NCBI RefSeq assembly: GCF_910592395.1
Contig: NC_088326.1
Location: forward strand, 11,041,001-11,105,000
Length of the DNA: 64,000 bases
DNA from: Lineus longissimus
Lineage: Eukaryota > Nemertea > Pilidiophora > Heteronemertea > Lineidae
Reading direction: 5' to 3'
A program made the position numbers and the translations under genes. Shown piece by piece: positions 30,635 to 43,700 of this stretch. Within the stretch, counting starts at the first letter, position 1. The number at the start of each line of letters is the position of its first letter. The notes under the pieces were generated by a model. The model was not told the DNA's origin. It made no database searches and worked only from the letters and a program-made list of their open reading frames with translations.

Positions 30635-33611
30635 TCATCCTTCGCCATAGGTGTCAAGTATGTACCACTTATACAGACAGGCGTCATTAACGTTGGGTAA
30701 CACCTCACAAGGAGCAATACCAAGCATTTTCAAGACATCATATTTAGCGAAAAGGTGTGACAACAATGATAATATATCAGATCCAATACCAGTCCCTTGA
30801 CCAAACCCAACCATTTCTTGAAAGTTCAAAGGACGTCGGGGCTTCTGAAAGAAAAAGTATTGGCCATGACAGCTACGGTAGATCGAAGTGATAGATGGGC
30901 TAACTGTCTATCTGAAAAGGCGGGTAGCGAATTTTTTCTCTCCTGAACCTTTTGGGCACTATAGTGTACATTTGTACAGGGACTTTCAGCCAATCAGATT
31001 TCGACAAATACATGACGTCACAAGTCTTAGAAACTTTAGAGCAGTCGGTAGAGCGCTCGTCAGAAATGGCAGAATACGATGTTCGATCCAAAGATCGCGA
31101 GTTCGAATCCGGTTGTGGACAACATTTTTCTTTTTCTTTTTTACTCTTTATATTTTATTTTTATAACGCGTTTCTTTTCCCTTGTTATTTAGATTTTAGA
31201 TATTTCAGTTATTTCTGCTGCTTGCAACAGAAAGGACAATAACAATAGCCCATCTCCAAGATCCTAGGGATAGTCCTTCAGATATCATATTAAGCATGAA
31301 TATACAATGAGACTTGTCTCATGTGAATGGTCTTCCTCCAGTAGGAATATTTTTCTCTGCAATGAGATTTGTCTTTCGATACTGCCTCGTGTGTATGGTC
31401 TTCCTCCAGTATATTTTGATACTGTATGCTTCAAATTTGATTAACAAGCACAAAACAATACAAGCTTACTTCTAGGTTTCATGATGACGCCCCGATGACG
31501 ACACAGATTTATCGGATTCTGATTGGCTGAGAACCTGTGTACAAATGTACACTGTACTGCCCGAAAGGTTCAGGAAAAAAATTCGCGGGCGGGTGATTAA
31601 GCAGGCGCATACAGTTAGATATTAAAATGGTAACAAAATGGCCGAAATTTATCTTCGCACACCATCTTTATACTTTTAAGGAGCTATAGGTAAAACTCAA
31701 TTGTGACGAGATTATTACTGCTTCCGAAAGAGATTTTAAGTCAGCCCAAGTCTTTTGTTTGCTGCTGGTTTGCTGCGGCTTTCAGCAGCTTCCTACCGAC
31801 GGAACAAGGATATCTTTGAAAGCCACCACGTGACCGCAGGGCCAATGCATTGGTTTCATTATTCACATTTATCATCTTCGTGACCACGCGAAAAAAACTT
31901 AAAGCTGACATGCATGCATAAAAACCCAAACGACAAAGATAGAAAACACAAACGCCCGACCACCAAAAGACAAACTGCACTTGAAACATGATTGATAGAC
32001 ACACACCGATAGGTCTCACTTGACTGCACAAACACAAGTTCATTGACGAGACAGGTCACAGAGAAAGAAAAAAAGAAAAAAAATATTCCTCGAGCGGGTT
32101 CGAACTCGGAACCCTCGCCATTTCATCCTTTCCGTCTTTTCTAATTTGGCCGTTAGGGTTTTTATGCATGCATGTCAGCTTTAAAGGGACAACCTGGGCG
32201 TGGGATTTCCCTGGCCAGGAGGATAATACCTCTGCTTGTCACCATGCGCCGCCACTTATATCAAATAACGATTTCCGCCAGTGTGCGAGGCAGTTTTGGA
32301 CATGACCTGTGAAATTCAGGCAGGCCTATAAGGTACACCCAGTTTTTGTGCACTGTTTATTGTAGTTCAATGATGTATTTCAATTTTCCTGCTTGGACGA
32401 GAAGTCACGGTTCTACTGGAAGCCATTTTTGTAGGAAAAACCACCATATCTCATGCCACAGTTGTCCATTTAATACCACTGAATACAAAAGGGGGTAGGC
32501 CTATCACTAAACCATGGTCATTTCATAACACGAAATGAGACGATTGGTGATCACTAAATCCTAAAGGCTAGAGGGAGGTAATTATGGTCTCCACCGCCCG
32601 ACCCGATGACGTCATTACCGGAATTCCGGGTGGGAAATACCCCAAGTATTTACATCACAGTCTGAAGTAATCGATGAGCTAGAAGTTGCCACCCAGAATT
32701 CCAGTAATGACGTCATCGGGTCGGGCGGTGGAGATCATATTATGATTACCTCCCTCTAGCCTTTAGGATTTAGTGATCACCGAGACGATTGGTAATTTCT
32801 GCCATGTCTTCATGTAAATGTCTCTGAACTACATGTACTTCGATTGTATGCCTGGTCAAGGTCCTCATCATACATATCACATGTCACAGTATCAAGGGCT
32901 GATTGGTTCAGAGATAGAATGTGCTATGAGCACGTGACACATTGCGCCAAGCACGTGGCGTGTGACGTCATAAAACATGGCAGACATGACCGATCATCTC
33001 AATTTCTTGCTGCCAGAACGATATAGTACCATAGATAGGGTATGGGCTAACGGTGTCCTCCTTTCAAAGGTCAGCTGAACCGAGTGTGGAAATATTCAGA
33101 ACAGCAGTGGCGGATTTAGGGGTCCCGCATGAGTCATCCCTCTTTGATATTTTAGTGCACCTCTCCTTAAGAACCCTCCCCTCATTTTCAGGATTGCACC
33201 TTCGGCTCTATCATGAGTTCTCATTGGTGGGGTAGCGCCCCCCCCCCCCGCTTCTTTCCCAAATTTCTGGATCCGCCACTGCTGCAGAGATGAGAAGTTT
33301 CAAAAGAATACATGTATGTGCGATCAAGGAAGTTTCGAGAAAAATAACTCACCATGGTGGTGTTCACGTCGTATCTTGTAATAAACCGGTTGGGCAGCAT
33401 TGGGTGTGCTAGACAGGACAACGTGTTTGGTATCTGCAAGAAATGGAAATGAAAAGATAAGATAAGATTGTACATTGTATCAGACAATAGTCGCAAAATT
33501 TGGGGAGAAAAAGTTGTGGAGAAATCGGGCTGAACTCACCAATGTTGAACCAGTGCTTCGACTTGGCGTCGACACAACTGAACGCTTGTGTTCCCAAAAT
33601 CGGTCTGTCAT
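30635..33611 (-). CDS. Small three-exon gene, 120 aa, unrecognised
   Basis: Predicted exons (minus): 33611-33540 (24 codons, starts ATG), 33433-33353 (27 codons), 30844-30635 (69 codons plus stop). All are phase 0, with donors TTG|GTGAGT and ATG|GTGAGT and acceptors TTCTTGCAG and TTTCTTTCAG. The protein starts MTDRFWEHKRSVVSTPSRST, continues AHPMLPNRFITRYDVNTTM and KPRRPLNFQEMVGFGQGTGI, and ends KWYILDTYGEG. No signal peptide or membrane segment is evident, and no family is recognised. Exon 1 has an alternative frame (SCVDAKSKHWFNI) that also splices in phase to a second frame of exon 2, so the reading frame needs transcript evidence. The 2.5-kb second intron contains several repeats. Confidence 0.5.
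30890..31605. mobile_element. Inverted-repeat element with an internal tRNA-like sequence
   Basis: The left end (GGCGGGTAGCGAATTTTTTC...CCTGAACCTTT...GTGTACATTTGTACA...CCAATCAGA) recurs inverted at 31,480-31,605 (TCTGATTGG...TGTACAAATGTACAC...GAAAGGTTCAGG...AATTCGCGGGCGGG), giving arms of about 120 bp. Inside the left arm lies a tRNA-like sequence at 31,030-31,112, then a T-rich tract. No transposase is seen. Confidence 0.7.
31030..31115 (+). repeat. tRNA-derived SINE-like head
   Basis: GAGCAGTCGGTAGAGCGCTC is an A-box-like D-arm and GCGAGTTCGAATCCGG a near-consensus B box, followed by TTTTTCTTTTTCTTTTTT. The spacing between boxes is longer than in most tRNAs and the acceptor ends do not pair, so it is not called a tRNA gene. 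Confidence 0.55.
31897..32183. mobile_element. Short inverted-repeat element with tRNA-like sequence
   Basis: AAAGCTGACATGCATGCATAAAAACCC at 31,902 is repeated inverted at 32,157-32,183. On the minus strand near 32,090-32,125 the interior carries GAGGGTTCCGAGTTCGAACCC, a tRNA-like B box, with a T-rich tract next to it. Its architecture matches the elements at 4.9 and 30.9 kb. Confidence 0.5.
32546..32781. mobile_element. Mutator-like (MULE) nonautonomous element with 9-bp target duplication
   Basis: Long terminal inverted repeats: 32,546-32,633 (GGTGATCACTAAATCCTAAA...) pairs with 32,689-32,781 (...TTTAGGATTTAGTGATCACC), nearly 90 bp each. The element is flanked by a perfect 9-bp direct repeat GAGACGATT at 32,537-32,545 and 32,782-32,790. 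Long TIRs plus a 9-bp TSD are the hallmark of Mutator-like elements. At 236 bp there is no room for a transposase. Confidence 0.75.
33102..33290. mobile_element. hAT-like MITE
   Basis: Starts CAGTGGCGGATTTAGG and ends GGATCCGCCACTG; CAGTGGCGGAT-type ends are common in hAT-superfamily MITEs. A C-run lies near the right end. It occupies intron 2 of the small unrecognised gene, about 60 bp downstream of its exon 2. The flanking 8 bp do not match perfectly. Confidence 0.55.
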
Positions 33612-34554
33612 ACCATGAGCACAGCCAAATTCAACGCCCCCGTATTGAGTACGTTACGTCAGAGAGGTTACCAAACCACTCACACATTCAAATTGTGATT
33701 TTCAATCAAATTCATTGACCCATACACGAAAATGCTCACAATATAAAGCTGATTGGTCAAATACTGAGGTCACGGTCGGATAAACAGGAGTCGGACAACA
33801 AGTGACATAACTGCGCGGAAACTTGGCTTTTGTGGTATTTTTAAACGAGCCCGTACGTGACGTAACATGATTGTTGAAATTTATAGCCAGTAGGCTGGTA
33901 TTCACACATGGCAAATTTTTTTTAATTCAAGTTCAAGTTTGCGCACCGAGCGATTGAAAGTGTGGTCCGTTTTCGCGTACGTTGGCAACGCTCAGATGAA
34001 TTGATAGCTTATGCTGCTCCGTCTGTCTAGCTGAGAGTAAGGCTGGTCAAATCCCACCACGATCAGCTAGCTAGCAGCCATCAGGCCATATCAATGGCAG
34101 GTGTCTGTTCAGCGAATGAGAAATGCCGCGAACGAGACGGCGATTGCTCTGGTGACGTCATCGAGTGATGGCAGGTGGAAATGCCGATGGAACGCCACGA
34201 CACAGATAAAGAGGGACTTTATGATTAATGAACATTGGTTAGGGACGTCATGCACTGCATGTTGTGCACTGCTGCCAGCAAATATGTCTTAAATGAATGG
34301 CGATTATACTTTATTTTTGAGAAATGAACCAGAAATTTTCTCAAGTACATGTAATAGAAGAAGATACCAAGACAAAGGTGAACATTGCTAAGAGAAAACG
34401 TACACTCCACATACATAATCATAAACACCAAAGAAAAATTACTTTCTTCCTGCTGTTGCCCACTGGAAGCCGCTCAAAGATGTTGAACAAAGATTACACA
34501 CAAATGTTTGCACATTCTATAAAGGCGTATAAAACGACCGGCATTTCAAGCAGC

Positions 34555-34640
34555 CCAGTGGCCTGAGGACAAGAGTGTTGGCAAATAAAACCAGAGGTCT
34601 CGAGTTCGAGTCCCGATGAGAGGACCTTTTTATTTTTTTC
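34555..34640 (+). repeat. tRNA-derived SINE-like sequence with T-rich tail
   Basis: AGTGGCCTGAGGACAAGAGT and GTCTCGAGTTCGAGTCCCGA are A- and B-box-like, followed by TTTTTATTTTTTTCC. Same architecture as the tRNA-like heads at 5.6, 31.0 and 32.1 kb. Confidence 0.45.
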
Positions 34641-35404
34641 CTTCCAGAATTCTCTGCGAAGGTCCGCATCGTCCCACAGCTTGCTGGTTTGTGAAATCAA
34701 GCGCATCGAAGCTTTGGAGGTCTATGATGTTTCAGGCCGTATTCAGAATGGCCTTTCGGTCGTTTGAATTTCTTACTATTGCCGCATGGGGTGCTCTGGT
34801 TTTGTGCCTGCAGTTCAGCTTTAACTTATGCAGGAATACCTTGTTCCTTTCACAACATAATTGAAGCTAGGAAGAATAACAAAATCAAGTTAAGGGATAA
34901 TTACATGACACTTATTACGATACCTGATGGTCTTTATGACCTAGAAAATTTTCAACTCTGATAGATTTTGGCCCTCTTTTCTACAATAGTCGTAGATATC
35001 GTAGATTGTACTTTCCTAGATTGCAGTGGGCTTTGCCTTTACTGTCACAACAGTGTGACTGACATGCACACTTCCTTGGCCCTCGGCTTTGCTGGGACTG
35101 GCACTGCAGAACAACTGATATGCACATGTCCCAGGTATCTATGTTCCCTGCTACTCCCACTCAGACAGCCCTGGATTTTGCTTCGACTGTAAGAACAGGG
35201 TGACTGACATTCTAGCAAGGCCATGTGCCAACCATCATTGTGACAGACTGATTGTGCCAGTGTGATCTCCTCTGTGTTGCTAAACCTCTATGTCTTGTTG
35301 CTGACACGGTGAGGGTGAGCACTGTGAGGCAGTCACAACCAGGCAGCTGAACAGCCCCCCATAAAATGAGAGAGACATGAAAACAGAAGTTGACATAATC
35401 ATCT
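34641..35404. other. Noncoding spacer, no supported gene
   Basis: Several short frames on both strands lack splice context and recognisable protein. It lies downstream of the UBTF poly(A) candidate. Nothing further is supported. Confidence 0.35.
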
Positions 35405-37799
35405 TTTATTGCATCACACTTGCATCCGTTACCATGGAAACATCTCTCACAAATAGGAAACATCTCTTACAAATATAAAATTACCATTTGTGACATTCAC
35501 CAATCACCAATAACATTGATCAGATAACATTCTATGTATCACCACAGTGAATCGGTCCCTCAGACTGCCGGGGGATATTTATAGGTTTGGCAACTTGACG
35601 TGGAGGAAACTAGTTTGTCAACTCTTTGTGGAGGGCCACTGAATCAAGGATCAGTAAGGGGTTCAAGTTTACTGAAGACCTATAGGTGGGGAACTTAAGA
35701 ATTTTCATTACTTCAGAAATTCCCCCCCTGTACATAAATGCACAACACAATTTGAACTTATTGAAGGGGCAAACTTGTGAAGGTGGTGGGCCCGAAGTCA
35801 AGATCTGACCTGCCCTGCAGAGTTGAGGAACTGATTTCCTTGGTACATATAATTAGCAATGTAAAGGATTGGCACTAACTTATTCTAATTTTGTGTTGGC
35901 CTGATCATTTGAGGTCAGTATTCCCCACAGACCATTTGTCAGAGCGGCTCACCCTACATTGGCAGCATATGACCCGAACTTGGAAGAGCCACCCTAGCTT
36001 GGCAACTTAACACACTGCCTTGACAGCTTACCACCCCCCCTGCTCTAGAATTTGTAAAGGGTTTCTATAAGGCCACACTACCATTTATTTTTTGTCATCC
36101 AACCTTGTGTCACCCACTGACAAAACTTCTTGAATATCAAGACTTGAGAAAACCCTGTGGAGAATCCTGGATGTAGCTCCAAATTACAAACCTTATTCTG
36201 ACCTATGTATGACTGTCAACAGACAACTGAAAACACCCAAATTTTCGAGCACACTTTATTTTAGGGGATTTGGTGCATAATCCTGATCTGCCAAATAAAA
36301 ATCGAAAATATATTTTCATTCAAAAAACAAAAAGAAATTTATACGTAATCAGCAAAAATTATTTTCTGAAATTTTCGCGAACATAGGTGCCAAAAATTTG
36401 CAGTTAACAGCAATTGTTGTTACAATTATCAACAGTTGTCACTAAACTTACAACAAAATCGCTTGCATAGAAGTGAGCCACTAATATAAACCTCGGCTGG
36501 TCAACTCAACCCACCCCATAACCCAATGTGCAAAGACGAGCCACCGCAGGACTTCCCTGCAATACCTTAACCCAGAAATATTTGCGTTAGGTTTTAATTA
36601 CAGTTGCCAACAGTCCTTAATGGAGACATTCTACTGTACATATATACACATCAACAGATTTTTAAAAATTACTTAGGCATTATATACCTTTTTGCAAAAT
36701 TTGTACGATTTCTGAGATATCTGACCAAAAATTTAAGACACTCAATTAAGATGAACTGATATTTCCGGCATCCACTCTATACTAGGTACTTTTTCCCACG
36801 TGATGACATCATGCCTGGCAGCTTGCATGAATTACATATTTGCCGCTCTCCATAGTGACTTTCTTTCAATCAAGTCGATCAAAATACACATCTCTACTGC
36901 CTAAAATCAGCGATGAAAATTAAGACATGATCTCTACTGATTACGGAACTCAAACATACATGTAGAACAATCAAACCCCTCATTCAGGAATTCAGTCATA
37001 ATTACTTTTCAAACAGTCTTCACTTTCACTGTCTTAGTAAAATTATAAGTAAAAACATTATAACATTATATTCGAAACAATATAAAACAGGCATATTTGA
37101 AATCTTATGACAAATCTCTCGCATAAAAAATATCTATATATATTTTCAAATTGAAACATTTAAATGTATTTCAATATTTGCTCCAAACATCTGGCCCACT
37201 TTTTTTCCACAGAACAAAACTATTACAGCACAAAACTCCTTACAAAAAACTTTCTCATACCTCCTAACGTTTATGACAACAAGTCTTTTTAGCAACATAA
37301 CACAAATTCTGATTGGCAACATCCAATGTGATAAGTGGCAGTGATTTTGTATCTATACAAATCATCATTTTTAGTTACACAGCACAAATTCAAATATCAA
37401 CCAATGTGAACAGTGTCAGAGTTTAAGAAATGCAATACTGGCAGTGTCGTACAGTACACCGAATTGAGCAAACTCCTCTGAGCAGACAACGAGACGTAAC
37501 TATCTTTAGCAGAGTTCGAATTGTTTAAAGTAGAAGTTCATAAGTTTACTGTTTACCATTGGGCTCTCCTTCACAGTCTACTCATCATGCTACTGTATTC
37601 TGAAAAGCTGGAGTCAAACTCCAAGCAGATTTTTCAATTGTTCTGAGAAAATCTGGGTATCTAGGTAGGTATCTAGATTTTCTGCTCAACGAATTCCAGC
37701 AGACAATCCGATTCAGAGTTCGAATATGATCATAAGTCACTTGGTTTATGGATAGTTCCTCAAAAAACGCTCTCCCGACGCCTTCTCACGGAAACTTCC
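35405..37799 (-). other. UBTF: Probable UBTF 3' UTR (AT-rich)
   Basis: About 2.4 kb of AT-rich DNA with no credible exon follows the UBTF stop. AATAAA on the minus strand occurs at 36,255-36,260 and 35,405-35,410, either of which could end the transcript. The extent is inferred. Confidence 0.45.
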
Positions 37800-40700
37800 C
37801 TAATCAGAATCCGAGTCCGACCCGGAGCTACTCAGTTGACTGTTCACAGCCGTGCTGACCACTGTCTTCGACGGCCCACTGGCAATGCTACTGCTACTGC
37901 TGCTGTCGCTATCCTCGCTGCTGCTATCGTCGCTCGAGTCTGCCGTCTTTTTGGCAGCAATCTGAAACCAAATGAATTAAAAAGATCTGAGGCAAGGATG
38001 TTATGATGTTTGAAAATTCACAAGCCAACACTTGGCGCGGTGGTAACCAGCGGCACGAAATGCTGCTTACAGTAGTTGGAAATTCTTAAACACCTCGATT
38101 TATAATTGTATCAAAAAATGATTTATGACGAACCACTCTTTAGATTGTAAATACACTAAGTGTCTACAGTGCCTCATTTTAAATTCAGCGGTTATTGTAA
38201 GGCAATCAAAGACCGCTTGGGGTGATACAAAATATGGAAGCAATTAAAAAGGATTTAAAAACACATTATCCTTTGTTTAATTTAGGATGTTTTTGAATAG
38301 AAATTGACACCGAACCGTCGGTATTGATTGTTTCATTGTCATATTTACCTTAGGGGTGACCACTGGCGATGCTTTCACTGGCGGCCGTTTGACTTCGGAT
38401 TCCTCATCTGATGATGAGGATGAGGATGAGCTGGATTTTTTCGAAACTAGTTTGACCTGTGGAGGAGACATCAAAATAAAATAGAATGTCTAGAGAAAAA
38501 GATCATAGTGGGATCAGTAAGGAACTGGGTGCTATCAAGTAGGGTCATAACATCACCAACCACTCTCCCCCTCCCCCACATGGCATCTTTTCTTTGGTCA
38601 GGATTCGACACCAATTCACCTAGCACTTGAAATGAAGTTGTCAGGGCCTTACCACATTTTTCACTGATTATGGGTAACTTTCAACTAAAAATGATGAAGA
38701 TGTTCTCAGTTTATTATGTAAGAGCCCTAACTCAAAAATTTAGAAAGGGGCCCAAATTACCTAGGGGCCCAATTTACCCTGGGGCTCACTTCCCCCCCCC
38801 CCCCCCCAAAGAATCTTACATGTATCAGACTGACCATTCCTCCACTTACCTTAGGGGTTGGTACTTTGGACGGCGACCTGACATTCGGGACCTCCTCTTC
38901 CGAGTCAGAGTCAGAACTACTACTTGATTCACTGCTGCTAGACGAACTGGACGCTGAACTTGAGTCTTCAGATTCTTCTTTGGGTTTCTGCAAAAGAGAC
39001 CAAATGCTTTTGCCAGCTCGGCCACCAGAGAATAACAATGCATGAATGTACGCAAAGTATTACAAGGGCACTTACCAATGTCACTCATATCACAGACCTG
39101 AATGAGACCTGCCCCGAGTCTCATCCTAACTAGGATCAAACCAAGGACAACTTTACAGCTATTTTAGTCCATAAAACTACAGTGACTCCTTTTCATCAGA
39201 TCAAAACATCGATCGGTAGATCATACACCTACCTGGGTCACCTCAGCCTTTCCTGTTTTGGCACTTGGTTTCTTCTTGGACTTAGAATTCTGTGGGTGGG
39301 TTTCGTCAAATTTGGCCCGATCTTCTGGCGACAAGGACTGAAACCAGTGATATCAAGATACTTAGAGATATTTGGCAAATATGAAATAACACTCACTTCT
39401 ACTTTGTACTTTTTCTTTAGCATTCAAATTCAAGAGATTTAGACTAGACTTTGGTCTCAACATACACTTAAGCATGACTCCTACACAACCCAAGGCAACG
39501 TCCTCAAAACAAAGCCAAGAGGCCTAAAAATATCTCCAACCAAAAATGGAAGGACTGCTTGTGGCTGCGGGTTGTCTCCTGACTACTGCAGCTACAGGAC
39601 ACAGTTACCGACCAAACATTAACATACTCACATTACGAAACTTCTCAACATCCTTTTTGTACTTGGCAACCATCTTTTCTCTCGTGGCTTTGAATTTCTC
39701 GCGCTCCCCGACCGACAATTCCTTCCATTTCTTGCTTATCACAAACATACGCTGGCTACTGGGGACATCTGCGAGTTGTTTCCCTTGCAACTGTTCGCAT
39801 GAAAACAATGAATAACCGCTCCTACAAAAGTAATAAATCGTAGAAACAAATTACAAAATTGGGAAGTTGACCCTCGAGCACAGACTAGGAACTCCTGCAC
39901 AGACTCGGGTTAAAAGTTGTAATCAATCACTCGATCAATCAAGTGAGGCATCATGGTCCATTTTTTTACCTTAGCCACCCAATCTTACGACTTTCACGGC
40001 AATACAATTAACTTCAGACTGATGTGGCATGACCCCTATGGAAAACAAGGTAGTGCCCAGGCTGGCCCTGGGCCTCAACAAGGTCCATCTCTTATGACTG
40101 GCTACTGGAAAATGACTGGAGATCCCAGGACAACAGTCTATTCATTAGAGACTTAGGCCTAGTTCTGAAGTAAAGCTAATTGAAAATCACATCTAATGCT
40201 ATTGCTAATGAAGAAGAAGGAGTGTTTTTTAATCATGGGTTACTTACGATGGGGCTTTCTTCGGCTCTCCTGGGAATGGCTTTTTCTTCACCTTCTTGGG
40301 TACAGGGGAAGGAGAGGCACGGCCTGGGCTGGCAGGGACACCATTTTCCATCAATTTCCTAGAAAAGGGGCGAGATCTGTCAAAGAGTTTCTGGAAGGAA
40401 GTGGATCTCACGGGACCCACAGGACCTTCAAATGCTGTCCATGATAGAGAGGTGTCCTGATAACAGAGATTAAACTGAATGGAAACAACCAATTTGGGAC
40501 CAGAACAAGTGTCCTTAATAGAGAAGTTGTCCTTAATAGAGAGGTGTCCGCAAAGGGAGATTCCACTGTACTTGGTGTTTAGTACAGAGTACTCACATTT
40601 TTTCTTCCTTTCTCTTTTTTATTTCAAGTGCCTTGTATTTGTGCTGAAAATAAAAAGCCACAAGGTTTAGACAGGAACATGCTGTGAGGGAACCGTGCAC

Positions 40701-43700
40701 TGAAACAAGAGGCCCAAGGGCCTGGCGCTCAGCTGAAATACATGGGACGTCTCTTCCAACCTCAATTTTGTTTACATATTGATGATATGCCTTTATAACA
40801 TATCAAGAATAAAAAATGACTTGCACATATATATACCAAAGCAAAAAGACTCCTGGCCAAATAATGACAAAACGTGCCACTTATTACTAGTGATATTAAA
40901 GAGCTTGTGACTTTCGTCAGCTGAGCTAAAAACCCTGAACTGGGGATGATGATTCCCTGTCAAGCTAGCGCTAAAATCCGCTAATACAAACCTTTTTCTC
41001 AGAGCTGAGACCCTCATACTTTTTGGACAGAGCCTCCGTCACTTCAGGATCAGACAATTTAGGATGTTTTTTCTTATAGTTCTGTTTCTTTTCTTCGAGA
41101 TATAAGAACAGGGCACTGATTGGCTTCCGCTGTAAGGTCTCCATGATGGTGGTTTGTGTGCGCGGCGGGGCAGGTGGCTGGTGAGGAAAAAGCACACATT
41201 TCACAACGAAGAACACAAAATAAGTGGAACAACATCCAGAAGAAGGCTTGCTTTACAAGTGCAATGCAAGAAGGCAACGCTTCACACGTGAAAACAAACA
41301 CCTGCCAACACCAGTGGCACCAAAAATGGTTGAATCAATAAAAAGCAGCGTGTTTTGTCCAGAGAAGGGCGCATTTCTACACATACCCATTCACCACAAA
41401 ATTATTTTATCTTATTTCAAGGCCCAGTGAATTTGCCAAGCGAAATGATCAGTGGTTTTGCTAAACCGTTTTTTTAGGACAGGGCCTTTTTCCTCGGACA
41501 ACAGTGACGTTATCAACAGCAGTGAAAATGCGCATCAGGTTTTACACAATATGGTAGAGAAACAATTCTCACCTCTTTCTTGGCCCTTTTTGGTGTCGAT
41601 GCAGCTTCCTCCGCCTCTGCTTTCTCCCTGTCCTCGGGTGAGAGACCTTCCTTCCAAGCCGCATAGTCGTGCTCATACTTCACAACTTTCTGAAAAGAAA
41701 ACATCAAGTTACGACCCCAGGCGATCCCCGAGGACAAATTTTCCGGCGGATCCCCAGGCATCACCTGGAGACGTACGGTGGTAGGCGCTTCCTTATCCAA
41801 GCGGCTACGCTTTGAAATGAGCTTGGTATTGATTCAAAATGCTAAAACTGCTGCCATTTTCAGGCAAGGGCTAAAGACACACCTCTTCAGACAATGTTTT
41901 TAAACCGCGTTTGAGCACAGTATTCGGAGTTTGCGGTATAAAAAATCACTACCAAAGATTAATTCCTCAATGATTAAACGCAATGAGGAATGTTGAACTT
42001 ACCTCTTCAAACAACCTGGCATGTTTCGCTTTTTCTGCAGCACCGAGATTTTTCCACTTGATGCGAACGTCTGCCATGTGTTCCTTGGTTGTCTTCCCAG
42101 CAGCAGGTTCAGACATGTGTACAGATACGAAATACATGTAGGCATTCCTGCAAATATAACGATCGTATGAAAGCGAAATTCGTACAAGCAATACAATCGA
42201 GAGGTTAAGATTTTCGTCCTGAGAACGAGAAGGAAAACGAGGAGGTATTTTGACGATGGATACCGTATTGCCTGTTGTCAGAAATGAAATGAAACAGTAT
42301 GAATGCCTGGCATGCCTAAAAACAATAATACAACCTCCTGATTAAGAGCATGACAATCTAAGCACATTGCCACAAATCTCACCAAACCAGCAACAAGTCA
42401 TACCTTGGGGGCTGGGCCGGTTTCCCTGATCAAGAACCTATTTTTCCACCTAAATCCCTGATAGTCGAACCCACAACCTCCTGATTAAGAGCACGACATT
42501 CTAAACACTTTGCCACAAATCTCACCAAACCAGCAACAAGTCTTACCTTGGGGGCTGGGCCGGTTTCCCTGATCAAGAACCTATTTCTCCACCTAAGTCC
42601 CTGATAGTCGAACCCACAACCTCCTGATTAAGAGTCTGACATTCTAAACACTTTGCCACAAATCTCACCAAACCAGCAACAAGTCTTACCTTGGGGGCTG
42701 GGCCGGTTTCCCTGATCAAGAACCTATTTTTCCACCTAAATCCCTGATAGTCGAACCCACAACCTCCTGATTAAGAGCCTGGCATTCTAAACACTTTGCC
42801 ACAAATCTCACCAAACCAGCAACAAGTCTTACCTTGGGGGCTGGGCCGGTTTCCCTGATCAAGAACCTATTTTTCCACCTAAATCCCTGATAGTCGAACC
42901 CACAACCTCCTAATTAAGAGCCTGACATTCTAAACACTGCCACAAATCTCACCAAACCAGCAACAAGTCTTACCTTGGGGGGCTGGGCCAGTTTCCCTGA
43001 AGCCTTATCAAGAACCTATTTCTCCACCTATGTCCCTGATAGTCGAACCCACAACCTCCTGATTAAGAGCACGACATTCTAAACACTTTGCCACCAATCT
43101 CACTAAACCAGCAACTGGTCTTACCTTGGGGGCTGGGCCGGTTTCCCTGAAGCCTTATCCAGAACCTCTTTCTCCACCTTAGTGCGATCATACATCTTCT
43201 TCACAGCGCTGGCGTCGAAATCTGGGTGAGCCTTGCAGTATTCATCCAAGTCATGCTGTCAAAGTAGAGGACTACAATTATTTTGGGCAATACTTCTTCT
43301 TCAGTGTTCATTCTGCACTTTGAGGTTTTGTTCTCAAGGATCTATCCCTCTCCAAAGGCTGGACACGCATTACATGCTACTATGGCTTGGCGCTAGATGG
43401 GTTTTTTCTCTCACTCAGTTTTCAGCCCAAAGTAGACTTACAAGCTACTCATGTTTCTCACTAGATGGGGTCTTTGCTTGCCCAGGAACAAGTAACCAAG
43501 GTTTTAAGTCACATTCAACGCACAGTGAAGAGTCAGGAATTTTAGTTCCTTGCTAGCCATGCCGGTTAATCCAGAAATACATTCCTGGGTTCTCCCCGGG
43601 ATTGAACCCACTCCCTATTATTGGCAGCGACCGGTGTTAACCACAAGGCCGTGAAGCTCCCTTGTGCAATAATTTTGGTTCTTGTTAAGCTTTGTTCAAG

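Noticed and set aside
43560-43665. Functional tRNA gene
   Set aside because: D, anticodon and T arms are recognisable but the acceptor stem does not pair; the same applies to the tRNA-like sequences near 5.6, 17.1, 31.0, 32.1, 34.6 and 42.4-43.0 kb.
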